From assembly GCF_903181435.1 (NCBI RefSeq), contig NZ_CAEUHO010000004.1, positions 620,001 to 684,000 on the forward strand: a stretch of DNA of 64,000 nt. Direction: 5' to 3'. The translations under genes were made by a program, and so were the position numbers. The notes below the pieces were generated by a model. It worked only from the letters and a program-made list of their open reading frames with translations, ran no database searches and was not told where the DNA came from. Of this stretch, positions 8,686-18,676 are shown piece by piece (position 1 is the first letter of the stretch; each line of letters begins with the position of its first letter). The DNA comes from Bacteroides acidifaciens (GTDB taxonomy: Bacteria > Bacteroidota > Bacteroidia > Bacteroidales > Bacteroidaceae).

Positions 8686-9029
8686 TGAATATATCTAATT
8701 ATGAAAACACATTTTTAACCTTTCTTCGTAATACTAGAGATGCGCTTTCTTTGTGCAAAACACCAAGAACTAGGATGCAAGTTGTGGATTTACTGCAAAA
8801 TAGCTATAGCCCTGCATGCTTGATTGTGGAGAATACCTGCTGTAATACGGGGCGTTATTGTTCGTTTATGGGGCGTTTTTGTACATAAATACCTTATTTT
8901 CGGTTGTGTATAATATGCTACCTTCTTCTGAATAATAAATGGATTCTAATATCTAAAAACTATTTAATTTTGTGAATTATAGATAGAACCTTTTAATAAT
9001 ATATTTTATCATACTTAAATTTAAAAGAG
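8686..9029 (+). promoter_or_regulatory. Regulatory intergenic region upstream of the first susC
   Basis: These 344 bp contain no convincing gene. They hold a pair of direct repeats (8849-8881) and a -7 match TAATTTTG at 8965-8972 that would give a leader of about 50 nt before the susC ATG. A short frame at 8673-8888 lacks codon bias and any recognisable domain and was not called. Confidence 0.5.
8849..8881 (+). promoter_or_regulatory. Candidate HTCS operator: direct repeats GGGGCGTTnTTG spaced 21 bp
   Basis: GGGGCGTTATTG (8849-8860) is repeated as GGGGCGTTTTTG (8870-8881), 11 of 12 bases identical, with a start-to-start distance of 21 bp, two helical turns. AraC-type domains of HTCS regulators bind paired direct half-sites, and this pair lies 84 bp upstream of the susC -7 element. 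The function is inferred. Confidence 0.5.
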
Positions 9030-12000
9030 ATGGAAAACTTCTTCTTTCCAATGAAAATACCTCAGAAGCAGGTATGGCTATTGGCGACGTTTTTGTCATT
9101 CGGACAAATGGCTTTCCCTATAGGAAATAGTGTGTTGGGAGAGGGTCCTGTTGCAAGCCCTATTGTGCAGCAGAATCGCAGAATGGTTAACGGAACAGTG
9201 ACTGATAGTCATGGTCCGGTAATTGGTGCCAGTGTAATTGTAAAGGGAACTACCAGCGGGGTTATTACTGATGTGGATGGTAATTTTAAACTGGAAGTTC
9301 CGATAGGTGCTACTATCGTTATATCTTATATGGGATATAAGGATAAAGAAATAAAGTATACCGGAGAATCCACCTTAAAGATCGAACTGAATGAAAATGT
9401 TCAAGAGTTACAGGAAGTACAGGTGGTGGCTTATGGTGCTACCAAGAAAGTGACAGTGACAGGAGCAATGTCGTCTATTACAACAAACGACGTATTGAAA
9501 AGTCCGGTATCAAGTATTGGTAATGCATTGGCTGGTAAAATGCCGGGATTGTCTGCCATCCAGACTTCCGGTCAGCCGGGTAGTGACGATCCCACAGTAT
9601 ATGTACGTGGTGTGGGGTCATTGAACGAATCCATGTCTCAGCCGTTGTTTTTGGTGGATGGAGTAGAACGTAGTTTCTTCCAACTCGATCCTAATGAAGT
9701 GGAAGATATTACGGTATTGAAAGATGCTTCTGCAACGGCTGTGTTTGGAGTACGTGGTGCTAATGGTGTTATTTTGGTGACGACCAAACGTGGGCAGGAA
9801 GGGAAAGCGAAAGTTAGCTTCTCTACTTCATTTGCTTTACAGGCACCTACTCGCTTACCTGATTTTGCTAATAGTTATGAATATGCCACGGCATATAATA
9901 ATGCCCAGCTTCACGACGGATATACCGAAGCCCAGCTGGCGTTCAAACCGGAAGCTATTGAAGGGTTTCGCACTCAGAGTAATCCGCTAGCTTATCCGGA
10001 TATGGACTGGATGGATTATTTGGTACGTAATACAGCCTTGCAAACGCAACATAACTTGACCATTTCGGGCGGTTCGCAGAGAGTGCGCTATTTCGCGTCA
10101 CTCGGTGTGTTTACTCAGGACGGACTCTTTAATTGTTATCAAAAAGATTATGATGACAATTACAGCTACAATCGCTACAATTATCGTTTGAATTTGGATG
10201 TGGATTTGACAAAGACTACACAGCTTCGTGTGAATGTAGGTGGACGTGTCAATGACAAACACACTCCGGGAGTGGATGGAGAATCGGGGCTGTCTAGTAT
10301 TGAAACTATTTTTCGTGGTATTTATTGGGCTGTTCCGTTTTCCGGTTCAGGTATCGTAGACGGAAAATGGGTGTGGGCCGATGCACGTAATATTTCTAGT
10401 TCTTTTGGTGATATGCGCGATGCCATGTACACTTATTATGGACGAGGTTATGATGTGACTTATGGTAATACGCTGAATTTCGATTTCTTATTAGAACAGA
10501 AGTTGAACTTTATTACCAAAGGTTTGAAAGCTCATGTGAAAGGGGCTTATAATAGTTCTGTATCTCTCACTAAAAAAAGACGTGGTAAAACTCCTCATTA
10601 CGAGCCGTTGATACAATCTGACGGATCGGTACTGCTTCGCCGTGTGGATGAAGAAAACATATTAGGGTATGAAGAATCTATCGGTCGTGGTAAGGACTGG
10701 TATGTAGAAGCTGCCCTGAACTATAAACGTGACTTCGGTAAACACCATGTTTCGGGACTTGTAATGTATAATCAATCCATTACTTATTATCCTAACGGAC
10801 CTTCGGCATTTTTGTCAATTCCGAGAAGTTATATAGGTTTGGTGGGACGTGCTACTTACGACTATAATACCCGTTATATGTTTGATGTAAATATGGGATA
10901 CAACGGTTCGGAGAACTTTGCCCCGGGCAAACGCTTCGGTTTGTTCCCTGCTTTCTCTGTGGGATGGGTAATATCAGAAGAGAATTTCATGAAGCCGCTA
11001 AAATCGTTTATGGACTACCTGAAAGTGCGTACATCTTATGGTATCGTAGGTAATGACCGTGTGAGCGATAACTCTCGTTTCCTCTACCTGCCGGACGTAT
11101 ATAACGCTTCCAATGGTGGTTTCTATTTCGGTAGTGGCAGTTCTATTACTACGGGTGCCAACGAGGCAAAGAAAGGAAATCCTAATGTGACTTGGGAAAC
11201 GGCTGCTAAACAGAATTATGGTGTTGACGCTTATTTCTTTAATAGCAAATTGAAGGTGAATTTTGACTACTTCATCGAACACCGCCGTGACATCCTGACT
11301 TCTCGTGGAACTGATCCCGGTTACTTGGCTGTGACGCTTCCTACCGCTAATATTGGTAAGGTAGACAATAAAGGATATGAAATCAATGTGAACTGGAGAG
11401 ATAAGATTAACAAACTGAGATATCATATCGGCTTTAATATCTCGCGTACCAAAAACAAAATTATTTATATGGACGAGGTGACTTATCCATATGCTTATAT
11501 GCAACGTACCGGTAAATCTGTCGGTCAGCATTTTGGTCGTAAGTTTGCAGGATACTTTTCAGAGGAGGATGTGGAACGATATGCTACCGAGGGACATGGA
11601 GGTATTCCTGATCATGGCATTACTCCCAAACCTGGCGACGTTATGTATATGGACTTGAACGGTGATAAAAAGATAGACCAGAATGATATTACGGCTATCG
11701 GTAATACTAATTATCCACAGTTGTCATATGGTATAAACTATGGTATCTCTTACAAGGGATTTGACGTTAGTATGACTTGGGCGGGTGCTGCCAAGACTTC
11801 GCGTATGTTGGACGACGTTTTCCGTTATCCTTTCGGGCAGACTAACCAACGTTCATTGATGAGATATTTTGTTACTGATACTTGGACACAAAAGGGGGAT
11901 GCAGCTAAATATCCTGCAATTTCCTTTGTAAACAGAAGTAATAACTACTATGACTCTGATTTATGGTTGCGTGATGCTTCTTACTTACGCCTGAAAAACG

Positions 12001-12194
12001 TGGAAGTGGGTTACAGTTTCCCCAAGAAAATTTTGAATAAGATGCATTTAGGTAGTTTGCGTGTATATGCTACCGGTTATAACTTGCTTACATTTGATAA
12101 ATTGGATGTGATAGACCCGGAGTCGAAATCTGCTGCAAGAGCTAATTATCCATTGGTGATGGTTTTCAACTTTGGTTTGAAAGTAGGTTTTTAA
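9030..12194 (+). CDS. SusC-family TonB-dependent transporter (first pair)
   Basis: A 1054-residue outer-membrane transporter. After an N-terminal export segment it has a carboxypeptidase-regulatory-like beta-sandwich (about 55-130: VNGTVTDSHGPVIGASV, TDVDGNF), a TonB-box-like stretch (ELQEVQVVAYG), a plug domain (about 145-260: VRGVGS, LVDGVERS, GVRGANGVILVTTKRG) and a 22-strand barrel ending in a C-terminal Phe. It imports large oligosaccharides together with the SusD lipoprotein encoded 17 bp downstream. The start at 9030 or at Met8 (9051) cannot be separated; the residues ahead of the second Met are unusually hydrophobic (ENFFFP). Confidence 0.95.
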   Translation: MENFFFPMKIPQKQVWLLATFLSFGQMAFPIGNSVLGEGPVASPIVQQNRRMVNGTVTDSHGPVIGASVIVKGTTSGVITDVDGNFKLEVPIGATIVISYMGYKDKEIKYTGESTLKIELNENVQELQEVQVVAYGATKKVTVTGAMSSITTNDVLKSPVSSIGNALAGKMPGLSAIQTSGQPGSDDPTVYVRGVGSLNESMSQPLFLVDGVERSFFQLDPNEVEDITVLKDASATAVFGVRGANGVILVTTKRGQEGKAKVSFSTSFALQAPTRLPDFANSYEYATAYNNAQLHDGYTEAQLAFKPEAIEGFRTQSNPLAYPDMDWMDYLVRNTALQTQHNLTISGGSQRVRYFASLGVFTQDGLFNCYQKDYDDNYSYNRYNYRLNLDVDLTKTTQLRVNVGGRVNDKHTPGVDGESGLSSIETIFRGIYWAVPFSGSGIVDGKWVWADARNISSSFGDMRDAMYTYYGRGYDVTYGNTLNFDFLLEQKLNFITKGLKAHVKGAYNSSVSLTKKRRGKTPHYEPLIQSDGSVLLRRVDEENILGYEESIGRGKDWYVEAALNYKRDFGKHHVSGLVMYNQSITYYPNGPSAFLSIPRSYIGLVGRATYDYNTRYMFDVNMGYNGSENFAPGKRFGLFPAFSVGWVISEENFMKPLKSFMDYLKVRTSYGIVGNDRVSDNSRFLYLPDVYNASNGGFYFGSGSSITTGANEAKKGNPNVTWETAAKQNYGVDAYFFNSKLKVNFDYFIEHRRDILTSRGTDPGYLAVTLPTANIGKVDNKGYEINVNWRDKINKLRYHIGFNISRTKNKIIYMDEVTYPYAYMQRTGKSVGQHFGRKFAGYFSEEDVERYATEGHGGIPDHGITPKPGDVMYMDLNGDKKIDQNDITAIGNTNYPQLSYGINYGISYKGFDVSMTWAGAAKTSRMLDDVFRYPFGQTNQRSLMRYFVTDTWTQKGDAAKYPAISFVNRSNNYYDSDLWLRDASYLRLKNVEVGYSFPKKILNKMHLGSLRVYATGYNLLTFDKLDVIDPESKSAARANYPLVMVFNFGLKVGF

Positions 12195-12211
12195 TAAAAA
12201 AATAGAATAAT

Positions 12212-14044
12212 ATGAAATCACTTACAAGATATTTTCAAGGATTGATATTGGGGGCTTTATTGATTACCACAATATCATGTGAGGACTTTGCGCTGGGTGA
12301 GAAATTCCTCCAGAAACCGCCTAGTTCGGATATTACCATTGATACCATCTTTTCTACAGCGGTATATGCGCGTCGGGTGCTGTGGAATAGTTACGGTAAT
12401 TTGCCATACGCATTTTGGGCAAGTAACAGTTATGGTTACTCCACCAATATGTGGTTCGGCATTCAGGAAGACTTGACGGATTTGTGTAATTCTGCTTTGA
12501 CTTGGGATGGTCCTAATAAAGCTTATTATAGTGGTGCTTACAATGCCGGTTCAGAAGAGGCGTCCGATGGAGACGGAGGTACCAAATACGGCTTTACCCG
12601 GCGTAATAGTTGGAAAAGTATCCGCATGGCTTGGGTGTTTATAGAGAATGTGGACCGTGTGCCTGATATGGAAGATGCTGAGAAGTTGCGTTTGAAAGCA
12701 GAAGCTAAAATTGTGATTGCTACTCAATATGCCGAAATGCTTCGTCACTTTGGTGGTCTGCCTATTGTAGATCGAGCTATTTCTGCAGAAGATGGTTTGG
12801 GATTTCCTGCCCGTGCCACTTTGCAGGAGACTGTGAATTTTATTGTGAGATTGTTGGATGAAGCTATTGATTGTAAAGAACTTCCCTGGAATGTTACTGA
12901 AGAAGAATCTGACAACTGGAGTGGTCGCCTGACCCGTGCTTCCGCTATGGGATTGAAAGTACGTGTTCTTTTGTTTGCTGCAAGTCCTTTATTTAATAAC
13001 GAGATGCCTTATTATGAAGGCGAAGCTTCCGAAAGACTGATGACTTGGTTTGGTGGATATGAACAAAAGCGTTGGGAAGATGCCGCAAAAGCAGGCGAAG
13101 ACTTTTTTAGGGCATTGAATAAGGAAGGTTTCTACGGTTTGGTAAAAGCTGGAGAGCCGCGTATGGCATTCCGTGACGCTTACTATACACGAGGTACGAC
13201 CGAATCATTGATTTCGGTACGTCGTCATTATAAGACCAACAATATCGGCGGTATCATGCAAAGTGCACGTTGGGGTGCTTGGGGAGTTACTAAAGAGTAC
13301 TTCGATATGTTTCCTATGGCAGATGGAAGCGATTTTGACTGGAATAACCAAGAGCATGCTAAAAATCCGTTTATAAATCGTGATCCTCGTTTGTGCGAAA
13401 CCATTCTGTTGGATGGTGACAAGTTCGGTAGCGGTGTGGCTGCTATATATCGGCAATATTCAAAAGATAAGACAAATTATCCGAAAGGCGAACATTATAA
13501 TAATAAAAGTGTCAGTTTGGATGATAAAGGATTAACCACTAACGGTCTGACAGCACGCAAGTTTTTACTCGACCGTCAAGGGGAGTGGAGTGGGCGTGTT
13601 ATTCAGTGGCCGTTACTACGTTTGGCTGAGGTCTATTTGTCGTATGCTGAGGCATTGAATGAATGTAACCGTACCGGGGAGGCTTATTCTTACATCAATG
13701 TGGTGAGGAATCGTGTAGGTTTGGGTGATTTGAAGACTGGATTGGGCAAAGAAGAATTCCGTGAAGCGGTACTTCGTGAGCGTGCCTGTGAATTTGGCTT
13801 TGAGGAAGTTCGTTTCTATGACCTTATTCGTTGGAAACGTGAGACGGACTTTACTAAGCATTTGCATGGTCTTTATTTCTATAAGCATAAGAAAACAGGA
13901 GAATATCTGTTTGAGTTCCCACAATTAAAAGAAAGGGCTTGGCAGAAAGCCGGTGGCTTCTCTCCCAAGTGGTATTTGAGCGCATTCCCTCCCAAAGAGG
14001 TGAACAAAGGTTACGGATTGGTTCAAAATCCTGGTTGGGAATAA
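12212..14044 (+). CDS. SusD/RagB-family glycan-binding lipoprotein (first pair)
   Basis: A 610-residue surface lipoprotein with signal peptide and lipobox cysteine in LITTISC (about residue 23). The SusD fold is indicated by the early TPR-like helices, the AEAKIVIATQYAEMLRHFGGLPIVD segment typical of the family, and the C-terminal RACEFGFEEVRFYDLIRWKR and QNPGW ending. SusD proteins form the lid on the SusC barrel and bind the substrate. It follows its susC by 17 bp and precedes the second susC by 38 bp. Confidence 0.95.
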   Translation: MKSLTRYFQGLILGALLITTISCEDFALGEKFLQKPPSSDITIDTIFSTAVYARRVLWNSYGNLPYAFWASNSYGYSTNMWFGIQEDLTDLCNSALTWDGPNKAYYSGAYNAGSEEASDGDGGTKYGFTRRNSWKSIRMAWVFIENVDRVPDMEDAEKLRLKAEAKIVIATQYAEMLRHFGGLPIVDRAISAEDGLGFPARATLQETVNFIVRLLDEAIDCKELPWNVTEEESDNWSGRLTRASAMGLKVRVLLFAASPLFNNEMPYYEGEASERLMTWFGGYEQKRWEDAAKAGEDFFRALNKEGFYGLVKAGEPRMAFRDAYYTRGTTESLISVRRHYKTNNIGGIMQSARWGAWGVTKEYFDMFPMADGSDFDWNNQEHAKNPFINRDPRLCETILLDGDKFGSGVAAIYRQYSKDKTNYPKGEHYNNKSVSLDDKGLTTNGLTARKFLLDRQGEWSGRVIQWPLLRLAEVYLSYAEALNECNRTGEAYSYINVVRNRVGLGDLKTGLGKEEFREAVLRERACEFGFEEVRFYDLIRWKRETDFTKHLHGLYFYKHKKTGEYLFEFPQLKERAWQKAGGFSPKWYLSAFPPKEVNKGYGLVQNPGWE

Positions 14045-14082
14045 CATAATTTATTATTGAATAAAGTAATCATACTATCCTT

Positions 14083-16845
14083 ATGGAAAAAAGTATAAAG
14101 CTAATCATTACAGGGCTGCTGTGTTCTTCCATTGCGGCAGCTCAAGTAGCAGACAGCATACAGCATTATGGACGGGGTATCTCGTTCAGCAAGAAAGAAG
14201 CGACTATTTCTGGTGGCATGGCTACGGCTGATGAACTGGGTCACCGTACCAGTACGGTAGCTTCCAACGCTTTGTTTGGACTGATTCCCGGTCTTCAGGT
14301 TTTGCAGAATGGAGGGAATGAATGGGAAAACGGTGCTACACTCTATGTACGTGGTGTAGGGACTACCAGTGGTAAGAGTCCGTTGATATTGATTGATGGT
14401 TATGAACGTAGTATTGATAATCTTGCTGTGCAAGATATCGAGTCCGTCAGTGTACTGAAAGATGCCGCTTCACTGGCGCTTTATGGTATACGTGGTGCTA
14501 ACGGTGTGATTCTTATCACTACCAAGCGTGGTTGTGTAGGGAAACCTGTCATTACGTTCGATTACGAGTTTAAGATGGGCACACCACGTCGTTTACCAGA
14601 ATTTGTGGATGGTTATACTTATGCTCAGTCTATGAATGAAGGCTTGAGAAATGACGGTATCATGACATCTCGTTACAGTCAGCGTGAGTTGGATGCTTTC
14701 CGCGACCAAACTTATCCGGAGTTTTATCCTAATGTGGATTGGGTGGACGAAGCGCTTCGAGACCATAGTTTCGGTAATAATGTGAATTTTTCTCTTCGTG
14801 GAGGTGGTGATGTTGTACAGTATTTTACTCAGTTGAATTACTTGAATGATAAAGGTATCTTACAACCCACAGAGGAGAATGAAGGATATTCTACGCAGTT
14901 TAAGTATTCTAAATTGAACTTCATGACCAATCTCGACATCAAGTTAGGAAATACCACTAAATTGCAGCTTAATATGCGTGGTAACTTTGCGGAGGACAAT
15001 CGTCCTTATACTACTACTGCTGACATATTTGATATGTTGTACAAAGTTCCATCTGGGGCTATGCCTATCAAGACTTCTGGTGGCCGATGGGGTGCAACTT
15101 CAATTTATGGTAGTAACCCGATAGCTATGATTTCTGATACTGGTTATGAACGTGGGCAGACTCGTAATCTCTATGCCGACATAAACTTTGTACAGGACTT
15201 GAGTTTCATTACTAAAGGTTTGTCTGCTACTGCTCGTCTAGGTTTTGACAACGAGGCGCGATATTGGGAACGCAACCAGCATAAATATGCAACCGAACAA
15301 GCTGCTATGGGTTGGGACGGTGAAGAAAATTCTTATAAGAAGTTGACTGAAGAGACTGCTTTAGACTTTAGTAGCAGTATCAAGGATGTGGTTCGCCGTC
15401 TGACTATCAACGCACAGGTGAATTATGATCGTATCTGGAAGGCTGATCATAAGTTGAACGCTACTGTGTTTTATAGTATGGACAAGTTGATGAAGCGTGG
15501 GCAGAATGCAGGCAGAGCCTTTATGGATATTGTGGGGCAAATTCATTATACTTATAAGAATCGTTACTTGCTTGATTTCTCTTTGGCAGGTTCTGCGTCC
15601 AGTATTCTCGAACCGGATGATCGGTGGGGGATTTTTCCTTCGGTAGGTGCAGGTTGGATTCTTTCAGAAGAGAATGCTTTTAAAGCTGACTGGCTGAATA
15701 TGTTGAAACTTCGTGCTTCGTATGGTATTGCAGGGCGTGCTGACTATGGTGTACAACTTTTCCGTGGTTCATATAGTGGTGGTGGAAGTTATTATTTTGG
15801 TGAAACACCGGCTTCTATCAGCGGTATGAAAGAGGCTCGTCTTGCTGTAGATGGGTTAACTTATGAAAAATCACATAAGTTGAATGCAGGTATTGATTTT
15901 ATGGCATGGAATCGTCTTTCTTTATCAATAGATGGTTATTATGATCATCGTACAGATATTTTGGTAGATGGAGATGGCGCTCTTTCCTCTGTATTAGGTA
16001 TTGCAGCTCCTGATATAAACAGTGGTATTGTGAATAGCTACGGTGTGGAAGTTGCAGCTAATTGGAATGATAAAATAGGAAATGTTACTTATCAGTTAGG
16101 CGGGCAATTCAGTTTCAATCGTAATAAGATTAAGGAGATGAATGAGGTGTATCGTCCGTATGATTATTTGAAACGTACCGGACATTCTGTAAGCCAATAT
16201 TTTGGTTATGAAGTGGAAGGGATTTATCAGAGTTGGGATGATATTAAAAATCGTGAAGTGAAACAGATACTGGATGAAGTACGTCCCGGTGACTTAAAAT
16301 TCAAGGATCAGAACGGTGATAAAGTAATTGATGAATATGATCAAGTAGCTTTAGGATATAATAAAGTCTGTCCTGAGATTTATTACGGTTTCAGTCTTGG
16401 TGCCGAATGCAAAGGATTAGGATTTACAGCTTTATTCCAAGGGGTTGCCAATTATAGTCAGATGCTTGATACACGCAGTATCTATCGTCCTCTGGTAAAC
16501 AATAATACTGTTTCTCAATATTATTATGATAATCGTTGGACGGAAAGTAATCTTGATGGCAAGTATCCGCGTCTCACTTATAATGGTTCCAAGAACAACT
16601 ATAATACGAATTCTTTGTGGGTGACTGATGCCTCATACCTGAAGTTGCGTACATTGGAAGTGTATTATGATTTACCACAAAAGTGGGTAAATAAGTTACC
16701 CGGTGTGAACCATATGAGACTGTTTGCCCGTGGGCATGATTTGTTCAGCATTGATAAAATGGATGGTGTGATAGATCCTGAAATGACAGGTACCGGTCAT
16801 CCGTTGATGACTCAATATACATTTGGCGTTAATTTACGTTTCTAA
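14083..16845 (+). CDS. SusC-family TonB-dependent transporter (second pair), lacking the N-terminal beta-sandwich
   Basis: A 920-residue SusC-type transporter. A short signal peptide (ending IAAAQ) is followed within about 30 residues by the plug domain (GLIPGLQVLQNG, LYVRGVG, LIDGYERS, GIRGANGVILITTKRG). The carboxypeptidase-regulatory-like domain found in the first SusC is missing, and no clear TonB box of the EVVV type is visible before the plug. The barrel and the C-terminal FGVNLRF are intact, so it is not obviously degenerate. It is probably co-transcribed with the first pair and with the second susD downstream. Confidence 0.92.
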   Translation: MEKSIKLIITGLLCSSIAAAQVADSIQHYGRGISFSKKEATISGGMATADELGHRTSTVASNALFGLIPGLQVLQNGGNEWENGATLYVRGVGTTSGKSPLILIDGYERSIDNLAVQDIESVSVLKDAASLALYGIRGANGVILITTKRGCVGKPVITFDYEFKMGTPRRLPEFVDGYTYAQSMNEGLRNDGIMTSRYSQRELDAFRDQTYPEFYPNVDWVDEALRDHSFGNNVNFSLRGGGDVVQYFTQLNYLNDKGILQPTEENEGYSTQFKYSKLNFMTNLDIKLGNTTKLQLNMRGNFAEDNRPYTTTADIFDMLYKVPSGAMPIKTSGGRWGATSIYGSNPIAMISDTGYERGQTRNLYADINFVQDLSFITKGLSATARLGFDNEARYWERNQHKYATEQAAMGWDGEENSYKKLTEETALDFSSSIKDVVRRLTINAQVNYDRIWKADHKLNATVFYSMDKLMKRGQNAGRAFMDIVGQIHYTYKNRYLLDFSLAGSASSILEPDDRWGIFPSVGAGWILSEENAFKADWLNMLKLRASYGIAGRADYGVQLFRGSYSGGGSYYFGETPASISGMKEARLAVDGLTYEKSHKLNAGIDFMAWNRLSLSIDGYYDHRTDILVDGDGALSSVLGIAAPDINSGIVNSYGVEVAANWNDKIGNVTYQLGGQFSFNRNKIKEMNEVYRPYDYLKRTGHSVSQYFGYEVEGIYQSWDDIKNREVKQILDEVRPGDLKFKDQNGDKVIDEYDQVALGYNKVCPEIYYGFSLGAECKGLGFTALFQGVANYSQMLDTRSIYRPLVNNNTVSQYYYDNRWTESNLDGKYPRLTYNGSKNNYNTNSLWVTDASYLKLRTLEVYYDLPQKWVNKLPGVNHMRLFARGHDLFSIDKMDGVIDPEMTGTGHPLMTQYTFGVNLRF

Positions 16846-16858
16846 TAATTTAAGCGAA

Positions 16859-18541
16859 ATGAAACTTATGAAATTAAAACATATAGCATTACTTATATCG
16901 GTCTGCATATTGGGCGGATGTGACTTCATGGACTGCGATGAGTCAAACGATTACCAAAAGGAAAACATCTTTACGAGCTTTGAACGTTCCAAGAAGATGG
17001 TGACCAATATTTATAGTTATTTGCCTCAAGATTTTTGTAATACGGAAGGTGCTATGCAGGATGCGGCTACAGATGATGCCGTACATGTGTACAAGTCTTC
17101 AGCTATTCATTATTTTGTAAACGGTACTTGGTCGGCTAATCGACTCGTAGATGATGTATGGAGTAAATACTACACAGCCATTCGTGCCGCCAACCTTTAT
17201 CTGAAGGAGGCTGAGGGGCAAATTTTCGAGGACTGGGAAAATGCAGAGAAGTATAAGGATATGATGAAGGAATTTAATAACTTTCCTTATGAAGTACGTT
17301 TTCTTCGTGCGTTTTATTATTTTGAATTAATTAAGCGTTATCATGATGTGCCCTTGGTTACTACAGTGCTCACTCAGGACGAGGTGAACAGCTTGGAACG
17401 TGAAAGTTGTGATTTGGTAGCGGACTTCATTATAAAAGAGCTTACAGAAATTACAGCTGAAGGTAAATTGCCCATTACTTATACGGAAGGTTTTGCTAGT
17501 AAAGATATTGGTCGTATCACTCGGGGGGCAGCCTTGGCATTGAAGTCCAGAGTTACGCTTTATATGGCAAGTCCTCTCTATTCGGAAGATAATGCCGGAA
17601 AATGGAAAAAAGCTGCATCCGCTGCTTATGAGATCATTGGTAATGTTTCTGAGTTGGGTTATGAGCTGGTGGATGATCTTACAGCTCAGTTTCGTAAAGT
17701 GAATAATACATGTGCCGAAGTGATTTTAGCCCGTGGTGTAGGTGAAACAGGAGATTTTGAGAAAGCCAACTTCCCCATGGGAGTAGAGGGTGGAAAAACT
17801 TCTACTTGTCCCACACAGAATTTGGTGGATGCTTTTGAGATGAAAGACGGTTCCAAATTTGACTGGAACGATCCTACTATGGCAGCCAATCCTTACAGTA
17901 ACCGTGACCCACGTCTGGCAAGAACTGTGGCTTACAATAATATGAATTGGTGTGGTGCTCCTCTTCAGATATGGGAAGGCGGTGCTAATGGGCTTCCTTT
18001 GACTAACGCTACTACTACAGGGTATTATCTGTACAAATATCTTAATCCCAATATCAGCTTTGTGTCAGGTTCCACGACTACTAAAGCGCAACATAACTGG
18101 GTCTTGTTCCGTTATGCTGAAATTTTGCTGAATTATGCGGAAGCAATGATAAATGCTTTTGGAAATCCTGATTATGCGGATACGGATTATCCTATGACTG
18201 CCCGCGAAGCAGTGAATAAAGTGCGTGCGCGTGGTAAGGTAGAAATGCCTCCTTATCCTGCAGGTATGGGAAAAGCTGATTTCATAGAACGTCTGAAGAA
18301 CGAACGACGGGTGGAATTAGCTTTTGAAGGACATCGTTTTTGGGATGTGCGTCGTTGGAAGGATTTGGATAAGACTGCTGATATTTATGGTGTGAAAGTT
18401 ATTAAGGACGAGGCTGGAAAGTTTGAATATTCCAAGTTTCTGATGGAAACCAGAAACATGACGGACAACTTGTATTTCTATCCGATTTCTAATACGGAGA
18501 AATACAAAAATCCTAATTTGGGGCAGAATCCAGGTTGGTAA
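16859..18541 (+). CDS. SusD/RagB-family glycan-binding lipoprotein (second pair)
   Basis: A 560-residue SusD homologue. The ATG at 16859 gives a clean lipoprotein signal (LLISVCILGGC, lipobox Cys about residue 21); an upstream in-frame TTG overlapping susC is rejected. Family features include YEVRFLRAFYYFELIKRY, the RVELAFEGHRFWDVRRWKD segment and the QNPGW C-terminus. It starts 13 bp after its susC. A hairpin at 18554-18600 follows the gene, so the sulfatase and GH30 genes may be expressed at a lower level or separately. Confidence 0.95.
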   Translation: MKLMKLKHIALLISVCILGGCDFMDCDESNDYQKENIFTSFERSKKMVTNIYSYLPQDFCNTEGAMQDAATDDAVHVYKSSAIHYFVNGTWSANRLVDDVWSKYYTAIRAANLYLKEAEGQIFEDWENAEKYKDMMKEFNNFPYEVRFLRAFYYFELIKRYHDVPLVTTVLTQDEVNSLERESCDLVADFIIKELTEITAEGKLPITYTEGFASKDIGRITRGAALALKSRVTLYMASPLYSEDNAGKWKKAASAAYEIIGNVSELGYELVDDLTAQFRKVNNTCAEVILARGVGETGDFEKANFPMGVEGGKTSTCPTQNLVDAFEMKDGSKFDWNDPTMAANPYSNRDPRLARTVAYNNMNWCGAPLQIWEGGANGLPLTNATTTGYYLYKYLNPNISFVSGSTTTKAQHNWVLFRYAEILLNYAEAMINAFGNPDYADTDYPMTAREAVNKVRARGKVEMPPYPAGMGKADFIERLKNERRVELAFEGHRFWDVRRWKDLDKTADIYGVKVIKDEAGKFEYSKFLMETRNMTDNLYFYPISNTEKYKNPNLGQNPGW

Positions 18542-18553
18542 TGGTTTTTGTAT

Positions 18554-18600
18554 ATAACACAGTCCTATGTTGCTTTTATAGGGCATAGGAGCTGTGTTAT
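18554..18600 (+). terminator. Hairpin between second susD and the sulfatase gene
   Basis: The arms ataacacag-tcctatg (18554-18569) and cataggagctgtgttat (18584-18600) pair over 16 bp with one bulged base. There is no long T-run after it, so it may be an mRNA-stabilising or partial termination hairpin rather than a full terminator. Confidence 0.5.
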
Positions 18601-18676
18601 TAGTTTATAGCTCGTCGAGTTCGCTTTAGTCAGGAGAAGTAATGTATAAATAGTCTTTGTTTAAATTAAAATAGAA

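Noticed and set aside
8673..8888. 71-codon frame after the GH88 gene
   Set aside because: It overlaps the end of GH88, has no signal or domain, and spans the putative regulatory repeats.
18640..18660. Promoter for the sulfatase gene (tagtctttg)
   Set aside because: The -7-like element has three instead of two bases between TA and TTTG and there is no -33; too weak to call.
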